A stretch of 64,000 nucleotides of DNA from positions 1 through 64,000 of the forward strand of contig NZ_JAHKPJ010000016.1 of NCBI RefSeq assembly GCF_018860345.1. The letters are read 5' to 3'. Shown one piece after another: positions 26,095 to 35,672 of the stretch. This DNA comes from Psychrosphaera sp. F3M07 (GTDB taxonomy: Bacteria > Pseudomonadota > Gammaproteobacteria > Enterobacterales > Alteromonadaceae). The notes beneath the pieces were generated by a model, which worked only from the letters and a program-made list of their open reading frames with translations, did no database searches and was not told the DNA's origin. The stretch's first letter is position 1. Each line of letters starts with the position of its first letter. The position numbers and the translations under genes were made by a program.

Positions 26095-27712
26095 GTTCCT
26101 TTATATTTATAGCTAATGAAGATAAAGCGCATAATACAGGAAACCTTTGTTGGCCGTTAAACCCATTCCGCTTTCCTTTAATCACACTGTCAATTATGGA
26201 ATCCAAAAATATATTATCAATCAATCCAACTTCAACTAAATATTTTGAATTATTTATAATAATTTGTCTAAACTCTTTATTCGATCTAAATTTATCATTA
26301 AGGTCTGGTTTATAATCGAAACTATTCCTAACTAAAGATTTTCCAAACAAAGTACGAGTTAAAACTGAAATAACTCTTTCTAAGAAAAACTTTAATTCTT
26401 TACCTTTTCCTTTATGTGCTGATGATGGTAACTTGAATGTTACTGGATACATCTCCTTCATTAACTCTAAAAATAAAACTCTACCTTCACGATTTTCAAT
26501 TGACATGTATTTAACAGCTTCAATTATTCTATTATCCATAAAAGGTGAGATAATTTCAAAAATATCGCGGTGTGCTAGAACACTATGTTGTGTCATATTC
26601 ACATTACGTTGGAATAAATACCAAGAGTCAAAATTCTCAGCTAAATCCCCATATTCAAACTTTGACGTTTCAACTACTAACTGATCATATAATTTATTTA
26701 AGTTTGCACCTTTAATAAAACTTATTTCACTATCGAATAACCATCTATATTTAGTAAACACATAGTCTGTTAAATTCTTTTTCCCTTTTGCTACATGAGA
26801 TCCCATAATGGGATCTCCTCCAAAACCAGATAATAATACGTCACCATATTCTTTCATTTTCCTTTGTACTGAACAGGGTACATATGGTGAGTTCCAAATA
26901 GAATAATCATGTATTTCAGCTAGCTCTATAAACTCATTTGGATTTATTATTTCATCCCCTGTGATTTTCAAGTGTATATGTTTAAACCCTAAAGATAATG
27001 AAACGTTCCTTGCTACATCAAGTTCAAAAGTATCTTCAAGACTATAAGTGAAAGTTGTAACATTTTTTTGCATCCCCCTCTTAGCCAATTCTGATAAAAT
27101 TGCCCTCGAGTCAAGACCTGCACTAATAGGACAAACAACTTTTTTTCCATTCAAAAAAGTTTCTATATCATCAAAAACATTTACCCAAGCCTTGTTTAAC
27201 TTTTCTTTTATATTATTCTTGCCTGTTGAATATTGAAATCGCGGAGCCCAGTAACGTTCAGAACTCCAGTGTTCATTACTAAACTTGTACCAATAAGCAG
27301 GCTGGGCTTTAAATACATTTTCGATTAAAGTTTTATTTCCATGTAAAAAAGCATAATAAAAAATAAACTCGTTTGCAGCCGCTTTATTTAACTTCATAGG
27401 TTTGTTAATTAGAGATTTTATTCTTTCTGAAATTGTATTTGAAGCTTCATTAACAAAAATTGGCATACTTGCCCATTTATCCATTATAAAATGAAATTCT
27501 TTTCTGTCTTTCAACCAAATTAATATAACGAATGAGCCTTCAACTTCAGGTAATAACTTCTTTATATTATACTCATCGAATTTAGTAATAAGTTTTTCTA
27601 ACTTTTCTTTGTTTTTGTATATACTCCCGAGTATTAAATATTCTGTAGTTTTCGTTTCTTTTATCTTATATTTAGTAGAGTTAAAAGAAATTAACATGTT
27701 TTTAATCGACAA
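26075..27712 (-). CDS. Asparagine-synthetase-like amide ligase of polysaccharide locus 1
   Basis: 545 residues. Residues 185 to about 450 carry an asparagine synthetase B-type ATP-PP domain with the PP-loop SAGLDSRAIL (197-206). The N-terminal part resembles the glutaminase fold only loosely and lacks an N-terminal catalytic cysteine (it starts MSIKN), so it probably cannot draw ammonia from glutamine. Related proteins in O-antigen loci form uronamides. Without a glutaminase it may instead join a free amine to a carboxylate, as beta-lactam synthetase relatives do. Substrate is inferred only from the WecC and Ugd uronic acids made nearby. Confidence 0.75.
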   Translation of the reverse strand: MSIKNMLISFNSTKYKIKETKTTEYLILGSIYKNKEKLEKLITKFDEYNIKKLLPEVEGSFVILIWLKDRKEFHFIMDKWASMPIFVNEASNTISERIKSLINKPMKLNKAAANEFIFYYAFLHGNKTLIENVFKAQPAYWYKFSNEHWSSERYWAPRFQYSTGKNNIKEKLNKAWVNVFDDIETFLNGKKVVCPISAGLDSRAILSELAKRGMQKNVTTFTYSLEDTFELDVARNVSLSLGFKHIHLKITGDEIINPNEFIELAEIHDYSIWNSPYVPCSVQRKMKEYGDVLLSGFGGDPIMGSHVAKGKKNLTDYVFTKYRWLFDSEISFIKGANLNKLYDQLVVETSKFEYGDLAENFDSWYLFQRNVNMTQHSVLAHRDIFEIISPFMDNRIIEAVKYMSIENREGRVLFLELMKEMYPVTFKLPSSAHKGKGKELKFFLERVISVLTRTLFGKSLVRNSFDYKPDLNDKFRSNKEFRQIIINNSKYLVEVGLIDNIFLDSIIDSVIKGKRNGFNGQQRFPVLCALSSLAINIKELDLEVS

Positions 27713-29003
27713 AGCTGTTCTCCCATATTCCTTTGCAATCGACTAAGTATTTCTTATTAAGGAAACTTACATCCCCCTTTTTGAATTCTTTATGATCTAC
27801 TAACATTACATGAATATCAGCGTGTATAAGAGCCTCTTTTGTCGAAACAAGTTTACTTTTGATTTCCAAATTTTCAGGTAGTGTTGTTATATTAGGTTCA
27901 ACTATAAACAAAGGCCCTGAATGTACCTTTTGTAGTTCAACAACAATGTTTAATGCCGGACTTTCTCTTAAATCATCTATATCAGGTTTAAATGCTACCC
28001 CATAACAAGCAATAATTACTTCACTTGCAACTTTATCTTTATGGTCTAATAAATAATTCGCTAGTGCGAGTTTAACTTTATTCAACACCCAACCGGGTTT
28101 AGCATCATTTACTTTCCGCGCTGTATGAATAATTCGTGCTTCTGAAGGTGTTTTAGATACAATAAACCATGGGTCTACAGCAATACAGTGACCGCCCACT
28201 CCAGGACCTGGTTGTAATATATTTATACGCGGATGTCGGTTAGCGATTGAAATCAGCTCCCAAACATCAATATCTAATTTGTCACAAATAATCGATAATT
28301 CATTAGCAAATGCTATTTGTACATCACGGCAAGAGTTTTCAGTTAATTTTGCCATCTCAGCTGTTCGTGCATTTGTTGTGACACAGTCCCCCTTCACAAA
28401 CGTTTTATACAGCTTGATTGCAGCTTCTGAACATTTTAAAGTCATGCCGCCAATCACTCTGTCGTTCTCGACCAGTTCACGCACTACATGGCCCGGCAGA
28501 ACGCGTTCAGGGCAATGCGCGACATTTACATCAGGTTCTATATTGTTATCCTGAGGGAATGACAAGTCACTGCGAGCCTCTTTCAGCCATTCCGCCATTT
28601 GCTCTGTTGCACCAACAGGAGACGTCGACTCTAATATCACTAAGTCACCCTTTTTCAATACAGTTGCTATCGCTTTAGCCGCTGCTTCTATATAGGTTAA
28701 ATCAGGCTCAGGTATTCCGTTTTCATTGTCGCTATTGCTTTTAAACGGCGTTGGCACAGCAATTAAAAAAGCATCCGCAGGTTCTGGTTTAGTTGTAGCT
28801 TTTAAGTACCCTTCGGTAACGGCTGCGTGTACAATAATATCTAATTCAGGCTCAACAATATGTATTTCACCGCGGTTTATCGTATCAACGGCATGTTGAT
28901 TAACATCAACACCGATAACTTTCTTTTTTCTAGATGCAAACATGGCTGCGGTTGGCAAACCAATATAACCAAGGCCTATTACAGAAACTGTTTCAAATGA
29001 CAT
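27702..29003 (-). CDS. wecC: UDP-N-acetyl-D-mannosamine dehydrogenase
   Basis: Oxidises UDP-ManNAc to UDP-ManNAcA with NAD+. I chose the ATG at 29003 (433 residues, start MSFETVSVIGLGYIGLP). It is preceded by AGGATTTTT from the array flank. A longer reading to 29120 would translate the heptad array and overlap wecB in another frame, so I rejected it. Motifs: GLGYIGLPTAA, ESTSPVGATE and the catalytic cysteine in GVGGHCIAVDPWF. It pairs with wecB directly upstream. The sequence between the two is the 47-bp heptad array. Confidence 0.93.
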   Translation of the reverse strand: MSFETVSVIGLGYIGLPTAAMFASRKKKVIGVDVNQHAVDTINRGEIHIVEPELDIIVHAAVTEGYLKATTKPEPADAFLIAVPTPFKSNSDNENGIPEPDLTYIEAAAKAIATVLKKGDLVILESTSPVGATEQMAEWLKEARSDLSFPQDNNIEPDVNVAHCPERVLPGHVVRELVENDRVIGGMTLKCSEAAIKLYKTFVKGDCVTTNARTAEMAKLTENSCRDVQIAFANELSIICDKLDIDVWELISIANRHPRINILQPGPGVGGHCIAVDPWFIVSKTPSEARIIHTARKVNDAKPGWVLNKVKLALANYLLDHKDKVASEVIIACYGVAFKPDIDDLRESPALNIVVELQKVHSGPLFIVEPNITTLPENLEIKSKLVSTKEALIHADIHVMLVDHKEFKKGDVSFLNKKYLVDCKGIWENSFVD

Positions 29004-29013
29004 AAAAATCCTA

Positions 29014-29061
29014 GTTTCGAGTTTCGAGTTTCGAGTTTCGAGTTTCGAGTTTCGAGTTTCG
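29014..29061. repeat. TTTCGAG heptad array, 6.7 copies
   Basis: TTTCGAG repeats from 29015 to 29061 (six copies plus five bases). It fills the wecB-wecC junction: the wecB stop codon (29062-29064) touches its right end and the CTAGGAT flank at its left end is the wecC ribosome binding site. The flanks are nearly the same as at 8909-9012, with fewer copies, as expected of a copy-number-variable repeat. Confidence 0.96.
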
Positions 29062-30195
29062 TTAAATTTTAAAATAATTATTAGCGAGAACATCCAATAT
29101 TTTTTGACAAGCTTTACCATCTCCGTATGGATTATGGGCGAAACTCATTTCATTGTAATATGATTCATTTTCTAATAGCTTAGTTACTTCACTGACAATC
29201 AAATCTACATTTGTGCCAACAAGTTTAACCGTTCCAGCATCGACTGCCTCTGGTCGTTCCGTAGTTTCACGCATAACCAATACTGGCTTTCCTAACGATG
29301 GGGCTTCTTCTTGAATCCCCCCCGAATCTGTCAAAATGATATGGGATCGGTTCATCAAATATACAAAAGGTAAATATTCCTGAGGCTCAATCAAATGTAC
29401 ATTCTGTAAGTTTGACAATAGTCTATTCACTGGCTCTTGCACATTAGGATTTAAATGAACAGGGTAACAAAATATTACATCTGGATTTTGGGTGGCGAGT
29501 TTATTAATTGCTTCACAAATACGCTCAAAACCACCACCAAAACTCTCACGTCGATGACCTGTGATTAATATAAGCTTTTTATCATTATTTAAAAAAGGAA
29601 AGTTTACTTGCATTTCGGTTTTTAAAACCGTATCGGTTTCTACTTTTTCTTTGACCAATAATAAAGCGTCAATAACAGTATTACCGGTAATAACTATCTT
29701 ATTATGATCAACATTTTCATCTAACAAATTTTTTCTAGACGTTTCTGTCGGCGCAAAGTGAAAATTGGCTAACGCACCTGTTAATTTGCGGTTACCTTCT
29801 TCCGGCCAAGGTGAATAAATATTACCGGTACGTAAACCTGCTTCAACATGACCAATTGAAATTTGCTCGTAATAAGTAGCTAAGCTAGCTGTAAAAGTAG
29901 TTGCAGTATCGCCGTGTACTAGAACTACGTCTGGTTTGAATTCTTTTAAAACAGGTGTGAGTTCCAATAAAATACGGCTAGTTAACTCAGGTAACGTTTG
30001 ACCTACCTTCATAAGGTTCAAATCATAATCAGCTTCGATTTCAAATAACTTTAATACCTGATCTAGCATTTCTCGGTGTTGAGCTGTGACACATAACTTA
30101 GCATCGAATCGATGATCAGCTTCTAATGCTTTTACTAATGGAGCCATTTTTATAGCTTCAGGCCTTGTTCCAATAACAGTTAATACTCTTTTCAT
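29062..30195 (-). CDS. wecB: UDP-N-acetylglucosamine 2-epimerase (non-hydrolysing)
   Basis: Converts UDP-GlcNAc to UDP-ManNAc in the cytoplasm. The 377 residues match the family. Motifs: [13 protein letters not shown] (8-20), [10 protein letters not shown] near 135 and the allosteric/active-site segment [19 protein letters not shown] near 288. Start overlaps the wzz stop by 4 bp. A run of seven G on the coding strand (29317-29323 as C on the plus strand) falls in the SGGIQ codons. It feeds wecC. Confidence 0.96.
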   Translation of the reverse strand: MKRVLTVIGTRPEAIKMAPLVKALEADHRFDAKLCVTAQHREMLDQVLKLFEIEADYDLNLMKVGQTLPELTSRILLELTPVLKEFKPDVVLVHGDTATTFTASLATYYEQISIGHVEAGLRTGNIYSPWPEEGNRKLTGALANFHFAPTETSRKNLLDENVDHNKIVITGNTVIDALLLVKEKVETDTVLKTEMQVNFPFLNNDKKLILITGHRRESFGGGFERICEAINKLATQNPDVIFCYPVHLNPNVQEPVNRLLSNLQNVHLIEPQEYLPFVYLMNRSHIILTDSGGIQEEAPSLGKPVLVMRETTERPEAVDAGTVKLVGTNVDLIVSEVTKLLENESYYNEMSFAHNPYGDGKACQKILDVLANNYFKI

Positions 30196-31241
30196 TTTTC
30201 ACTTCTAATCACTTGAAATTCTTCAATATTATTGAAGAATTTTATTAAAATTACAGCAACCGATGACATAACGCCTAATATTACGCCTAAAATTAAAATT
30301 AAAGCTCGTTTAGGTGAATCTTTTTCCTCCGGCATCATAGTTGGCACTAATGTTTTAACTAAGTACTGTTTATTAACTTCTGTCATCATTAATGTTTTTG
30401 AGTGGGCCTCTATCATGCTGTAAAACACTTGCCGCATCTCTGTATTAGAGGTTCCATTAATTTTGTTAGTTAAAAAGTTAATACTAGCTTCTGCTTCTTG
30501 TTTATCTAACTCGCGAAAATGATTATTAAGTTCTTTTGTTAACAATTTTGTTAACTCGTAAGCTACATTCGGGGAATAATGGCTAACATCTAATTTAATT
30601 AAACCAGTGTCATTTTCTTGACTTACCATTATAAATTTTGAAACCTCCTTGTATGTATCAATACTTAAAGGTTCTAACGTTTCTCCATCAGTATCTGTAA
30701 GCCAAGTACTTGTTTTTGCATTGTATAAACTGTCGTCATAAACCAATTCATTTGTGGCTTTATTCCACCCTTCTACTGCCATAAAAGTTGGTTTTAAGTT
30801 ATATTTGTTTATGAATGAATCTAAGTAATGCCAGCTTTTCATCAACTCTAATGCATGTTCTATTTTATTATCACCACCACTTCCTAGATTAATACCCGCC
30901 ATGGCCGCTAAGCCACCGTATTGGCTTGCTAATCCTCCTAATCCACCGGTAGATTCTTGGCTTGTTGGTGCTAATACTGTTGTTGCTTTATAAATGTTAG
31001 GTAAGGACAAAGCGTAAAATACTGAAACCACGGCGAAAACGAAGCTTATTGCTACTATTTTTATTTTTTCGGCCCAAATAACGTTGAATAGCTCTTTTAG
31101 GTCAATTTCATCGTCAGGACTTTGCCCTGCAGAAAAAGAAGAATTTAGATTAGAGAATTTAGATTCTTCATTGTGCCATTTCTCGTATATATCGAGTTTG
31201 GCTTTTAGTTCTGCTATTTCAGTGCTTTTATCATTAGTCAT
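30192..31241 (-). CDS. Wzz-family chain-length determinant (locus 1)
   Basis: 349 residues. Membrane helices lie near 60-82 and 318-342, with a periplasmic domain between, the classic Wzz/PCP topology. [16 protein letters not shown] before the first helix and the Gly-rich segment [18 protein letters not shown] (95-115) are typical. No tyrosine kinase domain follows, and none is seen elsewhere in the window, so length control is probably of the PCP-1 type. The N-terminus is about 45 residues longer than in the locus 2 paralogue (41732). The upstream neighbour is a four-helix-bundle gene instead of wza. Confidence 0.88.
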   Translation of the reverse strand: MTNDKSTEIAELKAKLDIYEKWHNEESKFSNLNSSFSAGQSPDDEIDLKELFNVIWAEKIKIVAISFVFAVVSVFYALSLPNIYKATTVLAPTSQESTGGLGGLASQYGGLAAMAGINLGSGGDNKIEHALELMKSWHYLDSFINKYNLKPTFMAVEGWNKATNELVYDDSLYNAKTSTWLTDTDGETLEPLSIDTYKEVSKFIMVSQENDTGLIKLDVSHYSPNVAYELTKLLTKELNNHFRELDKQEAEASINFLTNKINGTSNTEMRQVFYSMIEAHSKTLMMTEVNKQYLVKTLVPTMMPEEKDSPKRALILILGVILGVMSSVAVILIKFFNNIEEFQVIRSEK

Positions 31242-31247
31242 AAATAC

Positions 31248-31275
31248 AATTTAGAATTTAGAATTTAGAATTTAG
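31248..31275. repeat. Four exact AATTTAG heptads
   Basis: AATTTAG occurs four times without error between the stop of the four-helix-bundle gene (31277) and the start of wzz (31241). The array replaces any clear Shine-Dalgarno for wzz. It has the same copy number and the same position relative to its four-helix-bundle gene as GCTTGAA at 10563-10590. Confidence 0.95.
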
Positions 31276-31276
31276 A

Positions 31277-31630
31277 TTATTTGTCTAGTTTTTGGCGCTT
31301 TGATTTTAACAAGCCACCTAACATTTTGTTAATCTCTTCTACTTCTTTAATCCATTTCATTCCTTGTGTTTTATCAATCATACTTGCTTCTAAACCAATG
31401 TATAACTGAGTTATTGCTTCTGCACTTGAGCCTTTTGCAATATTAAGATATCGCATGCATTCTTTAATACTTTCTCTATCTTCACCTTCCGTTATGTTCG
31501 AAGGTATTGATAATAGTGAACGAGTTAATTGATCTCTATATCCGAAATCTTTTATGTTGTTTCGAACTTTGTAGACTTCAGCTGTAAGCCGAGCGCTTCG
31601 TTTCCATACTTCCAATTGTTTAAATTGCAT
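31277..31630 (-). CDS. Four-helix-bundle protein, 23S rRNA intervening-sequence type (copy 3)
   Basis: 117 residues that start MQFKQLEVWKRSARL, with PSNITEGEDRES (43-54) and AKGSSAEAITQLYIGLEAS. It is more divergent than copies 1 and 2 (SSAEAITQ replaces SCAELRTQ), so the three genes did not all arise from one recent local duplication. It lies between wza and wzz of locus 1. In locus 2 the matching genes are only 6 bp apart, so this is an insertion. AAGGAAATATC gives a good ribosome binding site. Heptads flank it on both sides. Function unknown; RNA or DNA binding is plausible. Confidence 0.9.
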   Translation of the reverse strand: MQFKQLEVWKRSARLTAEVYKVRNNIKDFGYRDQLTRSLLSIPSNITEGEDRESIKECMRYLNIAKGSSAEAITQLYIGLEASMIDKTQGMKWIKEVEEINKMLGGLLKSKRQKLDK

Positions 31631-31653
31631 GATATTTCCTTATAACTGCAACA

Positions 31654-31721
31654 TCTCGAGTTTCGAGTTTCGAGTTTCGAGTTTCGAGTTTCGAGTTTCG
31701 AGTTTCGAGTTTCGAGTTTCG
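31654..31721. repeat. TTTCGAG heptad array, 8.7 copies plus one variant
   Basis: One TCTCGAG unit (31654-31660) is followed by eight full TTTCGAG copies and TTTCG (31661-31721). The right flank TTTCGTAAAAT matches the array at 8909-9012. It lies between the wza stop (31733) and the four-helix-bundle gene. Confidence 0.96.
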
Positions 31722-31732
31722 TAAAATGATTT

Positions 31733-34543
31733 TTATAAAGCCGCTATTAACGCAAGTGTTGTTGCAGATTGCGCCAATATACTGGTTACGGTTTGCCATA
31801 ATGTTAATGTTGGTATTGGTTGTACATTGGCAGGCACCATTACGGTATCACCAGGCTCAATGTCCACACCTAACCAACTATCTACCACAATACGTCCATT
31901 GGCTTTGATTAAATAAGTATCATCATCTTCTGCAATCTGGTTAAAACCACCTGCACCAAATACATAATCTTTCATACTCATGCCTTCAGTCCAGGGTAAT
32001 GTAGTTGGTTGATACACTTGGCCTAACACACTCACTTCAAAAGATTTGCGTGGTACAATTAACCTGTCACCGTCTCGTAGCTCTATAGAGCTTTCTAAGC
32101 TGGTGAAGTGTTCAGGCTCAACAACCATTCTCCCTACCGCCTCGGCTGATTCTAACGAATCTAACATTTGCTCTAAGTTGTCGTTTTCACCACCTGAAAG
32201 TTGACCAACATTATATCTAGCGGTTACCAATTGTTTTTTAAGTTCTTTTTGTGCTTGAGCTAATATTCTATCTTCTTTCTCTTTTAGGTATTCACGAGTA
32301 AACACGCCCGCTTTAGGCGCGGCATATTCAGTAAAACCACCTGCACGCTGGATCAGCTGAGCTAAGGTTTCACCACGTTTAATCGTGTATTTACCTGGGA
32401 ATTTAAATTCCCCTTTTAATTCAACCACCTCGGTTTGTTTCCAGTCTGGTATGCGTTTTATAAATATTGCATCACGTGGTTTTAACTTAAATTGTGAAGT
32501 TAATTCGTCAGTTAACGGCTCAGTAGATAAATCAAACTTTGAATCATCAACCCCGTTAGAAGTAAATCTTGAAAGGTTAAAATCAACTAAATAACTGGCT
32601 TCTGTATACCCACCGGCAGCTGCCAATAATTGTTTTACAGTCATCCCTTCTGCAAGGGGGTATTCACCAGGGAAACGCACCTCCCCTTGAATGGACACTA
32701 ACAAACGCTCATTGTCTTTGCTGGTCTGTTGATTTATTTCTTCTATTAAGTCCGCAATTAAAAAATCACGAGGTTCATTTATATTAAATATATACAGTTT
32801 ATCTTGTGATTTCAGTTGTAACTCTGTGTTTTCTAACAAAGACAATACTTCAAAATCAGTTATATTTTTTTCAATATTCACTCGTTTTATCAATGCATAA
32901 TTTAAATCCGTTGATTCTTTAATATCATGCGCTGATTTGATTAAATCCTGTACCGTCATTTTGTCGGTTAACGGGTATTCACCTGGTAGTTCAACATTAC
33001 CTATCACTTCTACAAGTTGAGTTGGATTGGTTCTTGTTGCTTGGGACTTTAATCTGGCAATAATACTTTCAATATTACGCGGTTCATCCGCACTAAAAAC
33101 CCAGATTTCATCACGACTACTTAACTCGATATTATATTTACTTGTTGGTTGTTCAAAAGCTTTGCGTAAAGAAATGGAAAGCGTTGAAATGGTTCTTACT
33201 AATTTATCTTCACGAACAATTAATCCGTACTCCAAGTCAGGGTTAGATTTTAATTGCTTTATATTGCCAATGACATCTAATAATTTTAAGCCTTCTTTGT
33301 ACCCATATACGCCTGCTCTATTAACATGACCATTTAAAACAACCACATTTTCAACTTGCTCTAATACGGAGCCGACTACCAAAGTATCTGCGTTTCTTAA
33401 GGGCGTATTTGCTTCTATTTTATTAGCTAAGTCAATATCGATTAACGTACTTAATCCATTCTCATTGATTCTTTGTAATTTAGACGATTTTATAAATGCA
33501 TTGGTAGCACCACCACCTGCAAGATTGAACATTTCCAGCGCTGTTTCATTACCTTTTAATTCATAAAAAGCGGGACGTTTAATCGCCCCTTTTACACCGA
33601 CAACATCTCCTGAAGGTGGCACAAATACAACATCTCCAGGCAACAAATTCATGTCATTGGCGGTATCGCCTTTTAATAAGAAATCATACAAGTCTAATGA
33701 AGTAATTAATTTCCCTCGTCGCTTTAGCTGCACATTTCTTAACGTACCAACATTTGAAATTCCACCAGCTGAAAAAATAGCATGGGTAATGGTAGAAAGT
33801 GAACTCAGGGTATAACTACCAGGCTGTACAACATCGCCTAATACAAATACTTTAATACTGCGTAACTCCCCCATTGTGACTAGCGCTTTTAGCCCGATAA
33901 CCTTTTGCTCTAACTGTTGGGTGTATAATTCTTTGAATTCAGAAAAACTTAATCCTGCTACTGGTATTGGCCCAGTTTCTGGGGTAATGAAAACGCCATT
34001 TCTATCAATAACAACGGATAGGCTCTGAATTTCTTTTCCGTATAACTGAAGGTTTATTTCATCTCCAGGACCTAATATATAACCAGCAGGAACAGGTACA
34101 TTTTTTAATGGAGCAAATCCATTATTTTCACCAGAAAATATTTCATAGCCAAATGGTTTTAGAGGTTCTTCTTCAGGTACTTCAACTTTATTAGCACTTT
34201 GTTCAGATAGGTTAATCGAAGTGTCATTGTCATCAACCTGATCAACTAAATTAGTTAAGTTGACATCATTAAAATTTTTAACATTTGATTTGGTTTCTTG
34301 AATAAATTCATTTTTGTTTTGTTTTATTTTTTTTGCAGGTAGATTGCGTTCTTCATCATATTCACCTGTTGAAGAACCTTTACTTGGCACTAATGAATCT
34401 AAATCAATACCATATTGTTTAGCTAATGCTTCTTGTTGAGCACGAGGAAGGTTTTTTAATTGCTCAATTTGGGCTGCTGAGGGAGTGATAGCAAATATCG
34501 AAAGCGAGAAAAATATTACGCTTAGAGAAAACAAAAACTTCAT
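31733..34543 (-). CDS. Wza-like polysaccharide export protein with many SLBB domains (locus 1)
   Basis: 936 residues, more than twice E. coli Wza. A signal peptide covers about 1-18 with no lipobox. A Poly_export segment VPAGYILGPGDEINLQLYGK lies near 150-170. About seven SLBB units follow, each with a GxVxxPGxY core: near 235, 314, 400, 515, 618, 715 and 855. It would form the outer-membrane exit channel for the locus 1 polymer. The N-terminal TPSAAQIEQLKNLPRAQQEA motif is shared with the locus 2 protein. It is the first gene of locus 1. Confidence 0.88.
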   Translation of the reverse strand: MKFLFSLSVIFFSLSIFAITPSAAQIEQLKNLPRAQQEALAKQYGIDLDSLVPSKGSSTGEYDEERNLPAKKIKQNKNEFIQETKSNVKNFNDVNLTNLVDQVDDNDTSINLSEQSANKVEVPEEEPLKPFGYEIFSGENNGFAPLKNVPVPAGYILGPGDEINLQLYGKEIQSLSVVIDRNGVFITPETGPIPVAGLSFSEFKELYTQQLEQKVIGLKALVTMGELRSIKVFVLGDVVQPGSYTLSSLSTITHAIFSAGGISNVGTLRNVQLKRRGKLITSLDLYDFLLKGDTANDMNLLPGDVVFVPPSGDVVGVKGAIKRPAFYELKGNETALEMFNLAGGGATNAFIKSSKLQRINENGLSTLIDIDLANKIEANTPLRNADTLVVGSVLEQVENVVVLNGHVNRAGVYGYKEGLKLLDVIGNIKQLKSNPDLEYGLIVREDKLVRTISTLSISLRKAFEQPTSKYNIELSSRDEIWVFSADEPRNIESIIARLKSQATRTNPTQLVEVIGNVELPGEYPLTDKMTVQDLIKSAHDIKESTDLNYALIKRVNIEKNITDFEVLSLLENTELQLKSQDKLYIFNINEPRDFLIADLIEEINQQTSKDNERLLVSIQGEVRFPGEYPLAEGMTVKQLLAAAGGYTEASYLVDFNLSRFTSNGVDDSKFDLSTEPLTDELTSQFKLKPRDAIFIKRIPDWKQTEVVELKGEFKFPGKYTIKRGETLAQLIQRAGGFTEYAAPKAGVFTREYLKEKEDRILAQAQKELKKQLVTARYNVGQLSGGENDNLEQMLDSLESAEAVGRMVVEPEHFTSLESSIELRDGDRLIVPRKSFEVSVLGQVYQPTTLPWTEGMSMKDYVFGAGGFNQIAEDDDTYLIKANGRIVVDSWLGVDIEPGDTVMVPANVQPIPTLTLWQTVTSILAQSATTLALIAAL

Positions 34544-34658
34544 TTAGAGCATCCATAACTTAGGTTTTAATATTACGGACGCTAATCTAACAAAAATTAC
34601 TATAAATAACAGCACAAACTTTAGACTAAACCGTCTACTGTTTAATTATCAAGCTACT

Positions 34659-35672
34659 CTATTCATACCCATTAGGGTTTTTAGATTGCCATCGCCAGGT
34701 GTCTTCAAGCATTCGATTTAAGTCGTACTCTGCTTCCCAACCTAATTCTACTTTAGCCAAGCTTGCATTGGCCCAGCACTCAGCAATATCACCAGGTCTT
34801 CTATCAACGACTTTATAAGGTATTTTTTTCCCCGATACCACTTCAAATTCTTTTATTATACTAAATACAGAATACCCTTTTCCTGTACCTAGATTATAAG
34901 TAAAACAGCCATGCTTTTTACTCTGATTCACAAGAGCCTTGATATGACCTTTGGCCAAATCGACAACATGAATATAGTCTCTAATGCCTGTACCGTCGGG
35001 GGTATCATAGTCCTCACCAAAAACCCTTAGCTTATCTAATTTACCAACTGCTACTTGCGAAACATAAGGTAATAAATTATCAGGTATACCGTTTGGATCT
35101 TCACCAATTAATCCAGATTCGTGTGCGCCAATTGGATTGAAATATCTTAAAATTGAAATTGACCATTTATGTTCCGATTTTGCAAGATCTGTTAGTATTT
35201 CTTCCACGGTCAATTTTGACTGTCCATAAGGGTTAGTCGCGCCAGTAGGAAAGCCTTCTGTAATTGGAACTGCGTTTGGATCGCCATAAACCGTTGCAGA
35301 AGAACTAAACACGAATTGGTAAATACCTGCACGCTTTAATTCCTCTAAAAGAATAATTGTATTGGCAACATTATTTTTATAATACTTCAAAGGGTTTTGG
35401 CTTGACTCACCAACAGCTTTAAATGCTGCAAAATGGATGACTGCTTGAATATCGGTATGCTCATTTAATAAACTTCTTACTGAATCAGATTTTCCAATAT
35501 CTAGTTGATAGTAATCAAAATCTTTTCCTGTAATCTTTTTCACTCTTTCAAGCGCTTCAATTGAGGAATTGGATAAATCATCTGCAATAACAACCTCAAA
35601 TCCTGAATTGAGTAGCTCTACTACAGTGTGAGAGCCTATAAAGCCAGCTCCCCCGGTAACTAATATCTTCAT
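34659..35672 (-). CDS. galE: UDP-glucose 4-epimerase (copy 2)
   Basis: 337 residues with GGAGFIGSH (7-15), SSSATVYG and the catalytic Y149-x3-K153 (YGQSK). Full GalE length. It lies between the two polysaccharide loci, downstream of locus 2, separated from both by 115 and 439 bp without a strong terminator. It presumably supplies UDP-Gal or UDP-GalNAc for one of the polymers. It differs from the galE at 3812 throughout, so the two may differ in substrate preference. Confidence 0.93.
   Translation of the reverse strand: MKILVTGGAGFIGSHTVVELLNSGFEVVIADDLSNSSIEALERVKKITGKDFDYYQLDIGKSDSVRSLLNEHTDIQAVIHFAAFKAVGESSQNPLKYYKNNVANTIILLEELKRAGIYQFVFSSSATVYGDPNAVPITEGFPTGATNPYGQSKLTVEEILTDLAKSEHKWSISILRYFNPIGAHESGLIGEDPNGIPDNLLPYVSQVAVGKLDKLRVFGEDYDTPDGTGIRDYIHVVDLAKGHIKALVNQSKKHGCFTYNLGTGKGYSVFSIIKEFEVVSGKKIPYKVVDRRPGDIAECWANASLAKVELGWEAEYDLNRMLEDTWRWQSKNPNGYE

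Noticed and set aside
29004..29120. 39-residue N-terminal extension of WecC
   Set aside because: It is translated heptad repeat plus out-of-frame wecB. The conserved protein begins at the ATG at 29003, which has an AGGAT ribosome binding site.
6705..31630. Diversity-generating retroelement, because the four-helix-bundle proteins resemble Avd
   Set aside because: No reverse transcriptase, no template/variable repeat pair with adenine-specific changes and no C-type lectin target gene were found.
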